DNA of 64,000 nucleotides from Pseudomonas sp. Its GTDB lineage: Bacteria > Pseudomonadota > Gammaproteobacteria > Pseudomonadales > Pseudomonadaceae. Position numbers and translations under genes: made by a program. Under the pieces are notes generated by a model. It was given only the letters and a program-made list of their open reading frames with translations, was not told the DNA's origin and did no database searches. The first letter of the stretch is position 1. Each line of letters opens with the position of its first letter. This document shows positions 1-9,847 of this stretch, piece by piece. The stretch is taken from positions 124,001-188,000 of the forward strand of contig JAUSOF010000033.1 of NCBI GenBank assembly GCA_030656145.1, read 5' to 3'.

Positions 1-1
1 C

Positions 2-187
2 GCCAGGCATATGCGCGAATACCTGCAGATCCTCATGGATGTGGCCGGGGACGTGGGGCTTGCTACCGCAACCAAACCGTTCTACGACCAACGCGACGCA
101 CTCGAACGTGCTGCCATAAAGCGCGCACTGGGTGATCCGCTGCAGCATGTCCGCCTGCCAGGCTTATGGAACTGGCTATGGAATTGA
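2..187 (+). CDS. C-terminal end of an unidentified protein (truncated by window edge)
   Basis: An open frame enters from the left edge and ends with TGA at 185-187, giving about 61 residues. The tail is rich in Trp and Leu (ends LPGLWNWLWN) and contains a charged helix-like stretch (YDQRDALERAAIKRALGD). I do not recognise the family, and there is no motif on which to base a function. It is followed by a strong terminator shared with cysS, which points to a real gene end. It faces cysS convergently. Only the frame and the terminator support the call. Confidence 0.4.
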   Translation, partial: ARHMREYLQILMDVAGDVGLATATKPFYDQRDALERAAIKRALGDPLQHVRLPGLWNWLWN

Positions 188-231
188 GCGGCGCAGCGAC
201 TAGCGCCACGTTCAAGCAATAGCCATGTAAA

Positions 232-259
232 AAACAGGCCGCTCGAAAGCGGCCTGTTT
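232..259. terminator. Bidirectional intrinsic terminator
   Basis: A perfect 12-bp stem (AAACAGGCCGCT at 232-243 with its complement at 248-259) closes a CGAA tetraloop. The A-rich start and T-rich end let it serve the truncated gene on the left and cysS on the right. Confidence 0.85.
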
Positions 260-273
260 AATCCAGCTGTCGC

Positions 274-1656
274 TTACTCCGCCAGGCGCCAGGTAGTGCC
301 ACCCTTGCCGTCTTCCAGCACTACCCCCATGCCGCTGAGCTGGTCACGGATACGGTCCGACTCACCCCAGTTCTTATCGGCGCGGGCTTGCAGGCGCGCG
401 GCGATCAGGGCTTCCACCTCGGTCGCATCGACCTTGCCGGCGGCACCGGCCTGAAGGAAGGCCTCGGGCTCAAGCTGTAACACGCCCAGCACGTCGGCCA
501 ACTCCTTCAGGCGCGCCGCCAGGCCGGCGGCGGCCTGCAGATCGCTTTCGCGCAGGCGGTTGATCTCGCGGGCCATTTCGAACAGCACAGCGCAGGCTTC
601 CGGCGAATTGAAGTCGTCGTCCATCGCCGCGCCAAAGCGCTCGACGAAAGCTTCACCTCCGGCAGGTGTGACTTTGGGCAGGCCCTTGAGCGCATTGTAG
701 AAACGCTCCAGCGCGCCTTTGGCTTCCTTGAGGCTGTCTTCGGAATAGTTGATCGCACTGCGGTAGTGACTGGACACCAGCAGGTAACGCACGACTTCCG
801 GATGATACTTTTCCAGCACCTCGCGGATGGTGAAGAAGTTGCCCAGGGATTTGGACATCTTCTCGCCGTCTACCCTTACCGCACCGGCATGCATCCAGGC
901 ATTGGCGTAGAGTTTTCCGGTAGCTGCTTCGCTCTGGGCGATCTCGTTCTCATGGTGCGGGAACACCAGATCCGGGCCGCCGCCATGAATGTCGAAGGTC
1001 TCGCCCAGGCAGCAGGTGGACATCACCGAGCACTCGATATGCCAGCCCGGACGGCCCGCGCCCCAGGGCGACGCCCAGCTCGGCTCACCCGGTTTGACGC
1101 CCTTCCACAGGACGAAATCCAGCGGGTCCTGCTTGGCTTCATCAACTTCGATGCGCGCGCCAATCTTCAGGTCTTCGATCTTCTTGCGCGACAACTTGCC
1201 GTAACCGACAAACTTGCCGACCCGGTAGTACACGTCGCCATTACCCGGGGCATAGGCAAAGCCCTTGTCGATCAGGGTCTGGATCATCTCGTGCATGCCG
1301 GCGATATGCCCGGTGGCACGCGGCTCCTGATCCGGACGCAGCACATTCAGGCGCGCCTCGTCTTCGTGCATGGCCGCGATCATGCGCTCGACCAGCGCCT
1401 CGAACGGCTCGCCGTTCTCATTGGCGCGCTTGATGATCTTGTCGTCGATGTCGGTGATATTGCGTACGTAGGTCACCTCATAGCCGCGATGACGCAGCCA
1501 GCGAGTCACCACATCGAACGCCACCATCACACGCGCATGACCGATATGACAGAAGTCGTAAACCGTCATGCCGCACACATACATGCGCACATGGTTGTCT
1601 ATCAGCGGTTTGAAAACGTCTTTGTTTTTGGTCAGCGTGTTGTAGATCGAGAGCAT
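274..1656 (-). CDS. cysS: Cysteinyl-tRNA synthetase
   Basis: This class I aminoacyl-tRNA synthetase charges tRNA-Cys with cysteine in the cytoplasm. The protein has 460 residues, the usual family length. The HIGH signature is at residues 37-40 and KMSKS (KMSKSLGN) is near residue 268. The zinc ligands that select cysteine are visible: Cys28 in [10 protein letters not shown], Cys in HIECSVMS, and the His pair in [12 protein letters not shown]. An in-frame ATG ten codons upstream is possible, but the start at 1656 matches known CysRS proteins ([10 protein letters not shown]) and has AAGGA about seven bases upstream. glnS lies upstream on the same strand with a 63-base gap, so the two tRNA synthetase genes may be co-transcribed. 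Confidence 0.97.
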   Translation of the reverse strand: MLSIYNTLTKNKDVFKPLIDNHVRMYVCGMTVYDFCHIGHARVMVAFDVVTRWLRHRGYEVTYVRNITDIDDKIIKRANENGEPFEALVERMIAAMHEDEARLNVLRPDQEPRATGHIAGMHEMIQTLIDKGFAYAPGNGDVYYRVGKFVGYGKLSRKKIEDLKIGARIEVDEAKQDPLDFVLWKGVKPGEPSWASPWGAGRPGWHIECSVMSTCCLGETFDIHGGGPDLVFPHHENEIAQSEAATGKLYANAWMHAGAVRVDGEKMSKSLGNFFTIREVLEKYHPEVVRYLLVSSHYRSAINYSEDSLKEAKGALERFYNALKGLPKVTPAGGEAFVERFGAAMDDDFNSPEACAVLFEMAREINRLRESDLQAAAGLAARLKELADVLGVLQLEPEAFLQAGAAGKVDATEVEALIAARLQARADKNWGESDRIRDQLSGMGVVLEDGKGGTTWRLAE

Positions 1657-1719
1657 TGGCAATCCTTGGAATCCACGGGCCAGCACGCTGGCCCGGTTCT
1701 AATCAAACTGCCTGAGGGT

Positions 1720-3384
1720 TTAAGCCCAGGAGTCGCGCAGCGTCACAGTACGATTAAACACCGGAGCACCCGGCTTGCTGTCCTTGATGTCGGCGCAGAA
1801 GTAGCCCTCACGCTCGAACTGGAAGCGTTCCTCAGGCTGAGCCTGGGCCAGCGACGGCTCGGCACGACAGCCCTTGAGTACCACCAGCGACTGGGGATTG
1901 ATGTTGTCGAGAAAGCTGCTGCCCTCCTCGGCCTTTTCCGGAGTCGGCGAACGGAACAGGCGGTCATACAAGCGCACTTCGCACTCGACACTGGCCGCGG
2001 CCGGCACCCAATGGATCACACCCTTGACCTTGCGCCCCTCGGGGTTCTTGCCCAGGGTATTTTCGTCGTAGCTGCAGCGCAGTTCGACGATATTGCCCGC
2101 GGCATCCTTGATCGCCTCGTCGGCGCGGATCACGTAGCTGCCACGCAAGCGGGCTTCGCCACCGGGGATCAGACGCTTGAAGCCGGCTGGCGGGACTTCT
2201 TCGAAGTCCCCGGCATCGATATAGATCTCGCGGGCAAACGGCAGCTGACGCACGCCCATGTCCTGCTTGGGATGGCGCGCCAACTCGAGGTTTTCCACCT
2301 GATCTTCGGGGTAATTGGTGATCACCACCTTCAAGGGCCGCAACACACACATGGCTCGCGAAGCAGAGGCGTCGAGGTCTTCGCGAATGGCGAACTCAAG
2401 CATACCGATGTCCACCAGGCCGCCCGCGCGATTGACGCCGATCATGTCGCAGAAGGTCCGGATCGCCGCCGCAGTGTATCCGCGGCGGCGATAGCCACTA
2501 ATGGTCGACATCCGCGGATCGTCCCAGCCATGCACATGGCCTTCATCAACCAACTGCTTGAGCCGGCGCTTGCTGGTGATGGTGTAGTTCAGATTGAGAC
2601 GGGCGAACTCATACTGCCGCGGCTTGGCCGGCACCGGCAGGTTGTCGAGAAACCATTCGTAAAGCGGGCGGTGATCCTCGAACTCCAGGGTGCATATCGA
2701 GTGGGTAATGCCCTCGATCGCGTCTGACTGGCCATGGGTAAAATCATAGCTGGGGTAAATGCACCACTTGTCACCGGTCTGATGGTGATGAGCATGGCGG
2801 ATGCGGTAAAGAATCGGATCACGCAAGTTCATGTTCGGCGAGCTCATGTCGATTTTCGCGCGCAAGGCGCGAGCACCATCAGGGAACTCGCCCGCCTTCA
2901 TCCGGGCGAACAGATCAAGACTCTCCTCCACCGAGCGCTCACGGAACGGGCTGTTCTTGCCTGGCTCGGTCAGATTGCCGCGGTACTGCCGCGCCTCGTC
3001 CGGCGACAGATCGCAGACGTAGGCTTTGCCGGCTTTAATCAACTCAACGGCCCAGTCATGCAACTGGTCGAAATAGTTGGAGGCGTAACACTCCTCGCCA
3101 GCCCACTGGAAGCCGAGCCACTGCACATCGTTCTTGATCGCGTCGATGTACTCCTGATCTTCCTTGGCCGGATTGGTGTCATCGAAGCGCAGGTTGCACT
3201 CGCCACCAAATTCCTTGGCCAGGCCGAAGTTGAGGCAGATCGACTTGGCATGACCGATATGCAGGTAACCATTGGGCTCCGGCGGAAAGCGGGTGATGAT
3301 CTTGGTGTGCTTGCCGGCGTCCAGATCAGCCTGGACGATGGAACGAAGAAAGTTCGAAGCGGCGACAATCTCTGGCTTGCTCAT
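1720..3384 (-). CDS. glnS: Glutaminyl-tRNA synthetase
   Basis: This enzyme charges tRNA-Gln with glutamine directly, as is usual in gammaproteobacteria. It has 554 residues, the same as the E. coli enzyme. The class I HIGH motif is at residues 42-45 (YLHIGHAKS) after the FPPEPNG loop, and a KMSKS-like [10 protein letters not shown] lies near residue 270. The C-terminal half is the beta-barrel anticodon-binding domain. The ATG at 3384 has AAGGA a few bases upstream. It sits between cysS and the divergent ppiB, and the roughly 245-base gap to ppiB must hold both promoters. Confidence 0.97.
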   Translation of the reverse strand: MSKPEIVAASNFLRSIVQADLDAGKHTKIITRFPPEPNGYLHIGHAKSICLNFGLAKEFGGECNLRFDDTNPAKEDQEYIDAIKNDVQWLGFQWAGEECYASNYFDQLHDWAVELIKAGKAYVCDLSPDEARQYRGNLTEPGKNSPFRERSVEESLDLFARMKAGEFPDGARALRAKIDMSSPNMNLRDPILYRIRHAHHHQTGDKWCIYPSYDFTHGQSDAIEGITHSICTLEFEDHRPLYEWFLDNLPVPAKPRQYEFARLNLNYTITSKRRLKQLVDEGHVHGWDDPRMSTISGYRRRGYTAAAIRTFCDMIGVNRAGGLVDIGMLEFAIREDLDASASRAMCVLRPLKVVITNYPEDQVENLELARHPKQDMGVRQLPFAREIYIDAGDFEEVPPAGFKRLIPGGEARLRGSYVIRADEAIKDAAGNIVELRCSYDENTLGKNPEGRKVKGVIHWVPAAASVECEVRLYDRLFRSPTPEKAEEGSSFLDNINPQSLVVLKGCRAEPSLAQAQPEERFQFEREGYFCADIKDSKPGAPVFNRTVTLRDSWA

Positions 3385-3628
3385 GGGGTCCTTAACGAGT
3401 GCGGGGCGCGGCTCAGAGCCTGTTCAAGATCGCGCGAGCTAGACGCGCGGCTCATTATGAACAAACTCTCAGGGTAGGCCGACTTATACAAAGCGCTTAT
3501 CATAGCCGAAGCTGTCAACCCCCTGACAGGCCCACGAGTCCGTTCTCTATCCACCGCGCATCGCTAACGCCATGCCAGCAAAGGATATTGAGCAGGCAGC
3601 TGGATTTTTCGACAGAGCGATTACCTAC

Positions 3629-4123
3629 ATGATCAAGCTGCACACCAACCACGGCGTCATTACCCTCAAGCTGTTCGAAGACAAAGCCCCGGAAACTGTG
3701 GCCAACTTCAAGCAATACGTAGCCGAAGGTCATTACGACGGCACCATCTTCCACCGCGTAATCAGCAACTTCATGGTTCAGGGCGGCGGCTTCGAACCAG
3801 GCATGACGCAGAAAGCCACCCGCGCGACCATCAAGAACGAAGCCAATAATGGCGTGCTCAACAAGATCGGCACCGTGGCCATGGCTCGCACCATGGAGCC
3901 GCATTCGGCCTCCGCGCAGTTCTTCATCAACGTTGCCGACAACAGCTTCCTCAACCACAGCGCACCAACCGTACAAGGCTGGGGCTATGCGGTGTTCGCT
4001 GAAGTGGTTGAAGGCATGGACGTGGTCGAAAAAATCAAAGGCGTAGCCACCACCATGAAATCAGGCCACCAGGACGTGCCGGTCGACGACGTCATCATCG
4101 AGAAGGCCGAGATCGTCGAGTGA
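3629..4123 (+). CDS. ppiB: Peptidyl-prolyl cis-trans isomerase B (cyclophilin)
   Basis: A cytoplasmic cyclophilin that speeds proline isomerisation during folding. It has 164 residues, like E. coli PpiB, and no signal peptide. The cyclophilin core is clear: [15 protein letters not shown] holds the catalytic Arg, and [16 protein letters not shown] forms the peptide-binding pocket. A longer frame begins at 3572, but its extra 19 residues do not belong to the family, so I use the start MIKLHTNHG. Its stop overlaps the GTG of lpxH by four bases, which suggests translational coupling. Confidence 0.95.
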   Translation: MIKLHTNHGVITLKLFEDKAPETVANFKQYVAEGHYDGTIFHRVISNFMVQGGGFEPGMTQKATRATIKNEANNGVLNKIGTVAMARTMEPHSASAQFFINVADNSFLNHSAPTVQGWGYAVFAEVVEGMDVVEKIKGVATTMKSGHQDVPVDDVIIEKAEIVE

Positions 4124-4842
4124 TCCTACTGATCTCCGACCTGCATCTTGAACAGGAGCGCCCGGACATCAGCCGGGCGTTTCTGCATTTCTTGCAGAGC
4201 CGCGCCTGCGACGCCGAGGCGCTGTATATCCTTGGCGACTTCTTCGAGGTGTGGATCGGCGACGATGCCATCAGCCCCTTTCAGCGCACTATTGCCCAAG
4301 CCCTGCGCCAACTCAGTGACAGCGGCACAAAGATCTACCTGATGCACGGCAATCGTGACTTCATGGTCGGCCAGGCCTTTTGCCGGGAAGCGGGCTGCAC
4401 CCTTCTTCGCGATCCCAGTTTGGTTGAACTCGGCGGGGAAACTGTCCTGCTGATGCACGGCGACAGTCTCTGCACCCAAGACCTGGCCTATATGAAGCTA
4501 CGCCGCTGGCTGCGCAACCCGCTGTCGCTGTTTATCCTGCGTAACTTGCCGCTGGCCGCACGCCGCAAGCTGGCGCGCAAACTGCGCAATGAAAGTCGCG
4601 AGAAAACCCGTATGAAGGCCAGTGACATCGTCGATGTCACCCCGGCAGAAGTGCCGCGAATCATGGCCGCTCACCGCGTACGCACACTGATTCACGGCCA
4701 TACCCATCGCCCCGCGGTGCATCAATTGGAGGTGGCCGGCGCACCAGCCCGACGAATTGTCCTTGGCGACTGGGACAGCCAAGGCTGGGCGTTGCAGGTC
4801 GATGGCGAAAATTGGCAGCTGACCCCCTTCTCTCTCGGTTGA
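4120..4842 (+). CDS. lpxH: UDP-2,3-diacylglucosamine hydrolase (lipid A synthesis)
   Basis: LpxH cleaves UDP-2,3-diacylglucosamine to lipid X and UMP, an early step of lipid A synthesis at the inner membrane. The 240-residue protein is a calcineurin-like metallophosphoesterase. The metal ligands appear in order: Asp7 and His9 (SDLHLE), Asp in [12 protein letters not shown], Asn-Arg-Asp in HGNRDF, His in LMHGDS and the HGHTHRP motif. Translation starts at GTG 4120 inside the ppiB stop (GTGA overlap), and no better ATG exists. Pairing with ppiB is common in Pseudomonas. Confidence 0.95.
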   Translation: MILLISDLHLEQERPDISRAFLHFLQSRACDAEALYILGDFFEVWIGDDAISPFQRTIAQALRQLSDSGTKIYLMHGNRDFMVGQAFCREAGCTLLRDPSLVELGGETVLLMHGDSLCTQDLAYMKLRRWLRNPLSLFILRNLPLAARRKLARKLRNESREKTRMKASDIVDVTPAEVPRIMAAHRVRTLIHGHTHRPAVHQLEVAGAPARRIVLGDWDSQGWALQVDGENWQLTPFSLG

Positions 4843-4856
4843 TCACCGCCGCAGAC

Positions 4857-5747
4857 TTAGCACTGCAGCGGCAAAGGCTGCTCAATACGTCGAAATTGCG
4901 GGCTTGCCTGAATGGTTTGCGCCAGGCGTTGAGTCGCCTCGTTGACCTGTTCGGCGACGAACAAGGTGATATCCGTGCCAGGGAGGGGCGGTAGCCCTTC
5001 CTCGATCACGTGTAGCCCTGGCTCCAGGGTTGAGCGAGGAATGATGCCGACACCAATTCCAGCCCGTACAGCCGCCAGGACTCCAGCCCGACTCTGACTG
5101 GTGAACGCAATCCGGTACGGGATCTGCGCATCGGCGAGAGCCTTGCGCGCAGAATCACGGTGATAGCAGCCCTCTACAAAGACTGCCAACGGAAGCGGTT
5201 CGCGCCGGTGCGTCGAATGCACCTCGTTACGCACCCAAACCAGCTCGTCGCGAAACAAACGTTCCCCGCCGCCCGACAAGGCCGGCATCTCGATTAACGC
5301 CAGGTCCAGCTGCCCCTCTGCCACCAGTGACGCCAGATAATAGGGTCGATGATCACAGACCACTTCCAGGCTGGCCTCGGGGTAGCTCAGCACGAAGGCT
5401 TCCAGCAGCGGGACCAGGCTACGCGTAGCGTATTGGTCGTGGGTACCCAAACGCACCAGCCCTCCCACGCCGGCGTGCTGGAAGGTGCCAAGAATTTGGT
5501 CATGCAGGTTAAGTAGCTGTTGCGCGCAAGACTTCAGCTGCTCCCCAGCTGGAGTCAGCCTCACCCCGTACTGGCCACGCTGCAGCAGCTCGGCCGCCAC
5601 CAGCCCTTCCAGCCGCGTGAGTTGCATGCTGATGGTCGAGGGCGCGCGGTGCAGCAGCCGAGCGGCTGTCGTCAGATTCAACGTACCGGCGACCACCACA
5701 AAGGTGCGCAGCAAGACGATGGGTAGATCGCGCATGGCATATTTCAA
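4857..5747 (-). CDS. LysR-family transcriptional regulator
   Basis: A 296-residue LysR-type regulator. The N-terminal winged helix-turn-helix spans about residues 8-68 (LTTAARLLHRAPSTISMQLTRLE), followed by a periplasmic-binding-like effector domain. It is divergent from the MFS transporter at 5865 with about 117 bases between the starts, the classical layout of a LysR gene controlling the neighbour. Effector and target are unknown. A second ATG at codon 5 (MRDLPIV) is also a possible start. Unlike the flanking genes, this pair has no counterpart I recall at this position in P. aeruginosa, so it may be a local insertion. Confidence 0.85.
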   Translation of the reverse strand: MKYAMRDLPIVLLRTFVVVAGTLNLTTAARLLHRAPSTISMQLTRLEGLVAAELLQRGQYGVRLTPAGEQLKSCAQQLLNLHDQILGTFQHAGVGGLVRLGTHDQYATRSLVPLLEAFVLSYPEASLEVVCDHRPYYLASLVAEGQLDLALIEMPALSGGGERLFRDELVWVRNEVHSTHRREPLPLAVFVEGCYHRDSARKALADAQIPYRIAFTSQSRAGVLAAVRAGIGVGIIPRSTLEPGLHVIEEGLPPLPGTDITLFVAEQVNEATQRLAQTIQASPQFRRIEQPLPLQC

Positions 5748-5864
5748 CTTTATTGACAGTAGTCATCAATATTTATCGTTTTTATGAACACTGGCAAGCC
5801 CCTATATTTGCCAGCATCCAGCCTGCCTACACAAATCCCCAGGCACTCTCACGGAGCGCGAGCA

Positions 5865-7079
5865 ATGCGGATGCCCATCACGTTTGGTATGAACCAGATC
5901 GTCAGCCACGGCTTCGGCATGTTCTTGTTTGCCGCCCTGATGCCGTTTATGCGCGAGTCCATCGAGATCAGTGCCTGGCAACTGGCGGCCATCGGCGCCC
6001 TGACCCAATTGGCCTATCTCGGCGGCGCCATGCTCCTGGGCCTGCTTGGACATAGGCTGGGCACCGGCCGCCTGGCCCTCATTACCGGCATTACCTCCAG
6101 CATCCTGCTACTCACCATGTCGCAGCTGCGTGACCCCATGCAGATCACGCTGGCCCTGACCTGCCTGGCCGCCAGCGCGGCAATCAGCTGGGGCTGTATC
6201 GTCGAGATCGTCAGCCGCTGCGCCCGTGCCGAGTCGCGCTCGACCTACCTGTCCTGCGCGTCCAGTGGTACGGCCTGGGGCTATGCCCTCAATGGCCTGC
6301 TGATCCTTGTCGTGGTGCCGCTGCTTGGCTGGCAGGCCAGCTGGCAGGTCGCCGGGCTCTTCGGCCTGCTGGTCGTGGCCCTGACCTGGCACATGCTACG
6401 CGACCTCAAGCCGGCGCCCTTCAGTCCGGCCGCCAGCGCCGCCCTGATCGACTCGGTGATCCCCACTTCCCGGCTGTTCGCCACCATCATAGGTGAGCGC
6501 ACAGCCCTGTTCGCTTGCCTTATCTGCCTACTCGTAGGCTTCACCAGCATGCCGTTTTCCTATTGGCTCAACAGCTACCTGGATGAACTCATGCTGCCCT
6601 CCGCGCTCGGTGGCTACACGTGGGCGACGGTTGGCGGCACCGGCATGGTTGCCGGTTTCATCACCGGCAAATTGGCCGATCGCAAGGGCCATGGCATGGC
6701 GTTGATGGTGATCTTCAGTGGGTACGCCCTGGGGCTGCTGGCGTTCGCCTACGACCCTGGCAAGTACGCGCTAGTTGCAGGCTTCGGTTATGGCCTGATG
6801 TACTTCCCCATGTGGGGCATTGTCGCGGGCTGGGTCAATCAGCACTACTCGTCGACCGCCACCATGCAGATCAGTGGCATCTGCATGGTCACCTTCGGCA
6901 TGGGCGGCACGCTCGGCAACCTGCTGGCGGGCTATATCCGCGAAACGACGGGTTCATTGCAGAGCGTTTTCCTGGTACTGACCGGCGCCTCTTTACTGCT
7001 GGTGGTGCTGGCAATAATCATCTTGCGCAGCAGTCGCAGAGCCCTGCCGGCTAACCTTGCAACGGTCGATGCTTGTTGA
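5865..7079 (+). CDS. Major facilitator superfamily transporter
   Basis: A 404-residue inner-membrane protein with about 12 hydrophobic helices and the MFS layout: first motif near LLGHRLGTGR, second half with GKLADRKGHG. The substrate is not evident. The frame is open from 5784, but GGAG at 5853-5856 lies eight bases before ATG 5865, and the protein then begins directly with a short cytoplasmic tail and helix 1, so I choose 5865. The divergent LysR gene probably regulates it. It resembles small-molecule or aromatic-acid importers only in general form. Confidence 0.8.
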   Translation: MRMPITFGMNQIVSHGFGMFLFAALMPFMRESIEISAWQLAAIGALTQLAYLGGAMLLGLLGHRLGTGRLALITGITSSILLLTMSQLRDPMQITLALTCLAASAAISWGCIVEIVSRCARAESRSTYLSCASSGTAWGYALNGLLILVVVPLLGWQASWQVAGLFGLLVVALTWHMLRDLKPAPFSPAASAALIDSVIPTSRLFATIIGERTALFACLICLLVGFTSMPFSYWLNSYLDELMLPSALGGYTWATVGGTGMVAGFITGKLADRKGHGMALMVIFSGYALGLLAFAYDPGKYALVAGFGYGLMYFPMWGIVAGWVNQHYSSTATMQISGICMVTFGMGGTLGNLLAGYIRETTGSLQSVFLVLTGASLLLVVLAIIILRSSRRALPANLATVDAC

Positions 7080-7157
7080 ATAGGCCTGCTCACTATCGCG
7101 GCGATGCTCGATAGCGTCACTGCCACCGAGCAAGAAAAAACCGCGCGCTGGGGAGCC

Positions 7158-7760
7158 TCAGGCGGCCGCACCGCTGTGAAAGCGGAATTCCGTGTCCGGA
7201 GTGAGAATGGCGTCGCGCTCGACCTCGGCGAAATAGGCCACTCGCTCATCGATTGGCCCGCTCGCGTAGTCACGGGCCATTTTCAGGTAGCCCTGATAAT
7301 GCCGTGCCTCGGACTTGAGTAATGAGCGGTAGAACTGCCCCAACTCTTCATCCAGATGCGGAGCCAGTCGAAAGAATCGCTCACAGGAGCGCGCCTCGAT
7401 AAAAGCCCCAACGATAAGGGTGTCCACCAGCTTGTGCGGCTCACTGGTGCGCATGTGCTTGTGCAGGCGCTGGGCATAGAGCGCGGCGCTTATCGGGCGA
7501 TAAACAATGCCGCGTTTTTTCATCAGGGCCGCGACCTGCTCGAAATGACGCAGCTCCTCACGGGCCAAACGCGACAAGTTATATTGCAAATCGGCCTTTT
7601 CGATATAACGGAATAGCAGGGTCAAGGCGGTTGATGCAGCCTTCTTCTCGCAATTGGCGTGGTCTATCAACATCACGTCCTGATTTTGCAAGGCTTGGGT
7701 GATCCAGGCATCAGGCGTTGGGCAGAGCAAGAACGCTTCAATTTCAGGTAACAGTTGCAT
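7158..7760 (-). CDS. miaE: tRNA-(ms2io6A37) hydroxylase
   Basis: MiaE is a non-heme diiron monooxygenase that hydroxylates the isopentenyl side chain of ms2i6A at position 37 of certain tRNAs. The 200-residue protein is all-helical and ferritin-like. Carboxylate and His ligands are visible in REELRHFE (ExxH), EARSCERFF and SEARHYQGYL. The length matches the family. It stands alone between the MFS transporter and the divergent usp gene. Confidence 0.92.
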   Translation of the reverse strand: MQLLPEIEAFLLCPTPDAWITQALQNQDVMLIDHANCEKKAASTALTLLFRYIEKADLQYNLSRLAREELRHFEQVAALMKKRGIVYRPISAALYAQRLHKHMRTSEPHKLVDTLIVGAFIEARSCERFFRLAPHLDEELGQFYRSLLKSEARHYQGYLKMARDYASGPIDERVAYFAEVERDAILTPDTEFRFHSGAAA

Positions 7761-7924
7761 AGGCTCACGAATTTGGTGGCAGCCTCATCTGCAGGGCTGG
7801 ACGCAGCATTATACGAATGACGGCGCGAACAGCCAGCCGTGCCGTTGATACGGGTCAACAACACAGTGCAGTTGCTGCATCTATAGTAGTCGCTAGGCAC
7901 AATCCACTTCGAACGGAGAAGAGC

Positions 7925-8788
7925 ATGCAAGCCATTCGCAATATTTTAGTCGTCATGGACCCAGAGCGACCTGAAGGCTTGGCACTTAAGCGGGCCAAGC
8001 TGATTGCCGGCGTGACGCAATCACACTTGCATTTGCTGGTATGCGGCAAGAAACATGACCATTCGGCCTACCTCGGCGACTTATGTGCCACCCTTGAGAA
8101 AGAGGGCTACAGCATCTCGGGCCAACAGGCCTGGCATGAGAATCTCTACCAGACCATCATCACCGTGCAGCAGGCCGAAGGCTGTGGCTTGGTGATCAAG
8201 CAGCACTTCCCTGACAACCCGCTGAAAAAAGCCCTGCTCACCCCGGACGACTGGAAACTGCTGCGCTATTGTCCGGCACCGGTGCTGATGGTTAAAACCG
8301 ACAAGCCCTGGGCTGGGGGCAACATACTCGCAGCGGTCGATGTCGGTAATGCGGACGGTGAGCACCGCACTCTTCACGACAGTATCGTCAACTACGGCTA
8401 TGACATCGCAACACTGGCCAGGGCCAATTTGCATGTAATCAGTGCCCATCCATCACCGATGCTGTCGGCAGCCGACCCTACCTTCCAGCTGAAAGAGACA
8501 ATCGAGGCGCGCTACCGTGCCGAGTGCACGGCTTTCCAGGCTGAATACGACATCGCAGAGGAGCGATTGCATATTGCTGAAGGCCCGGCCGATGTACTGA
8601 TCCCGCAGGTTGCTCATCAGCTCAATGCTGCAGTCACAGTGATCGGCACAGTGGCCCGCACCGGCCTGTCCGGGGCGCTGATTGGCAACACCGCCGAAGT
8701 AATCCTCGACGCCCTGGATTGTGACGTGCTGGTGCTCAAACCAGACGACATCATTGCTCACCTGGAAGACCTGGTGGCTCAGCACTAA
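7925..8788 (+). CDS. Tandem universal stress protein (UspE-like)
   Basis: A 287-residue cytoplasmic protein with two Usp domains, about residues 1-140 and 150-285, like E. coli UspE. The first begins IRNILVVMDPE and the second contains the nucleotide-binding style ending VIGTVARTGLSGALIGNTAE (GTxxRxGxxGxxxGN type). UspE-type proteins help cells survive stress and low oxygen. The frame extends upstream to 7817, but GGAGAA at 7915-7920 fixes ATG 7925. It is followed by a perfect bidirectional terminator. Confidence 0.9.
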   Translation: MQAIRNILVVMDPERPEGLALKRAKLIAGVTQSHLHLLVCGKKHDHSAYLGDLCATLEKEGYSISGQQAWHENLYQTIITVQQAEGCGLVIKQHFPDNPLKKALLTPDDWKLLRYCPAPVLMVKTDKPWAGGNILAAVDVGNADGEHRTLHDSIVNYGYDIATLARANLHVISAHPSPMLSAADPTFQLKETIEARYRAECTAFQAEYDIAEERLHIAEGPADVLIPQVAHQLNAAVTVIGTVARTGLSGALIGNTAEVILDALDCDVLVLKPDDIIAHLEDLVAQH

Positions 8789-8892
8789 GGGCTTGTGAAA
8801 AGCTCTCGCTTACTGCGCCAGCCTCTAAACGCTCGCCGTTGGCGTTGAGCGGTGTGAAAAACAGGGGCATTTAGCTCAGGCTCATTAGCCCA

Positions 8893-8928
8893 ATGAACAA
8901 GGCCACCCATCCAGGTGGCCTTGTTCAT
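8893..8928. terminator. Bidirectional terminator between usp and the DUF1289 gene
   Basis: A perfect 15-bp stem (ATGAACAAGGCCACC at 8893-8907 with its complement at 8914-8928) has a six-base loop. It lies between two convergent genes. The flanks are only weakly T-rich, so termination strength is uncertain. Confidence 0.7.
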
Positions 8929-8942
8929 ATCTGCTCAGCGCA

Positions 8943-9419
8943 TCAATCGCGCGCCGACAAGCCTTCCAAAAGAAATTTCGGTGCGATATAGCGCTCGTAG
9001 TGTGCTTCGGATAACAGGAAAAATTCGCGGTCTATCGCGTCACGCAACTCAGGCAGGGTCCAGTCGCGAAACTCGGGCAACAGCACCATGCCGTAGGCGT
9101 CCAGCTGATTGATGGCTCGTGCGCCGCGGGCAATCAGTTGGTATGCCCAGCAGTAAGGCGACTGCTGGGGCACGAAACGTATTTTCCGTTGCTCCAGCTG
9201 ATGACGCAGGCGCGCGCCATCGAAGACCTCCAGCTTAGCCGTCATGACCTGCACCAATAACACCTCGAGGCGCAGCCAGACTGCGTACTTTTCATCCTCG
9301 GTATAGCCGTTCCAATTGATTACTTCATGGTGAAAACGCTTGCAGCCACGGCATACCAAGTCGCCATAGACAGTGGAGCAAAGGCCTACACAAGGGGTTT
9401 TAATGCGTTGGTTGGACAT
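8943..9419 (-). CDS. DUF1289 Cys-rich domain protein
   Basis: A 158-residue protein with an N-terminal DUF1289 domain: CVGLCSTVYGDLVCRGCKRFHHEVINW, in which four cysteines (CxxxC...CxxC) probably bind a metal, followed by the conserved Trp. The remaining hundred residues are predicted helical with no known motif. The product is probably cytoplasmic and its function is unknown. It is convergent with usp, and the same neighbour order is known in other Pseudomonas. Confidence 0.8.
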   Translation of the reverse strand: MSNQRIKTPCVGLCSTVYGDLVCRGCKRFHHEVINWNGYTEDEKYAVWLRLEVLLVQVMTAKLEVFDGARLRHQLEQRKIRFVPQQSPYCWAYQLIARGARAINQLDAYGMVLLPEFRDWTLPELRDAIDREFFLLSEAHYERYIAPKFLLEGLSARD

Positions 9420-9639
9420 AGCGAGGATGGGTACATGTTGGCGGATAGGCAGGCATGTTAGCCCTTTGTCTAAGCCAGTTCATCTCAATCGAGTGGCTGG
9501 GTAAAAACCCGCTTATGCGCAGCCCGCAGATGGATAAATGCTCGTAAGCCGTGTAAAGCCGTATTTTTCTCCGACGTTCACTGCATGTAGCGCGCGCAAG
9601 CAAATTATTCCTACGGCCTCCTGGCCGCAGGGCTTTAGC

Positions 9640-9668
9640 TTAACTTTTTCGACGCTTTCCAGTAGAAT
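9640..9668 (+). promoter_or_regulatory. Probable sigma-70 promoter for acnB
   Basis: TTAACT at 9640-9645 and TAGAAT at 9663-9668 are separated by exactly 17 bases. Transcription from here would begin near 9675 and give acnB a leader of about 270 bases. Confidence 0.6.
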
Positions 9669-9691
9669 CGGCCCGCCTTTTAAAGGCACTA

Positions 9692-9847
9692 ATGTCCGTT
9701 GGAAGCTGTTTTCAAAGCGTCACGAGCACAGTAGATCCTGCAGGTACGATGTTGGTGCAGCCGCTTGAAAAAGCGCCTGCACCAGCCCTCATCAAACCGT
9801 CCTGCCGGCGTAAAACTTTGAAAACAGCTTCCGCAAGAAACCTCTGA
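9692..9847 (+). CDS. Possible 51-codon leader peptide ahead of acnB
   Basis: ATG at 9692 is preceded by AAAGG with about five bases spacing. The frame stays open for 51 codons to TGA 9845-9847 (begins MSVGSCFQSVTST, ends TASARNL). It spans the whole inverted-repeat structure of the acnB leader, so ribosomes on it would open that structure. It has no recognisable domain. The good ribosome site and the position just after a promoter support translation, but an accidental open frame in structured GC-rich RNA is equally possible. Confidence 0.3.
   Translation: MSVGSCFQSVTSTVDPAGTMLVQPLEKAPAPALIKPSCRRKTLKTASARNL
9701..9832 (+). promoter_or_regulatory. Structured 5' leader of acnB with long-range inverted repeat
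   Basis: The outer arms are a perfect 17-bp inverted repeat: GGAAGCTGTTTTCAAAG at 9701-9717 and its complement at 9816-9832. Between them a second hairpin pairs GGTGCAG and CGCTT (9754-9766) with AAGCG and CTGCACC (9771-9783) around a GAAA loop. The rest of 9420-9948 contains only the promoter and the ribosome site. This is a strong fold in a long leader of a TCA-cycle gene and is probably regulatory. Confidence 0.6.

Noticed and set aside
766..2727. 653-codon plus-strand open frame
   Set aside because: It lies opposite cysS and glnS, which have full motifs. Its translation is low-complexity His/Arg/Gly-rich with no domain, as expected from GC-rich codon bias.
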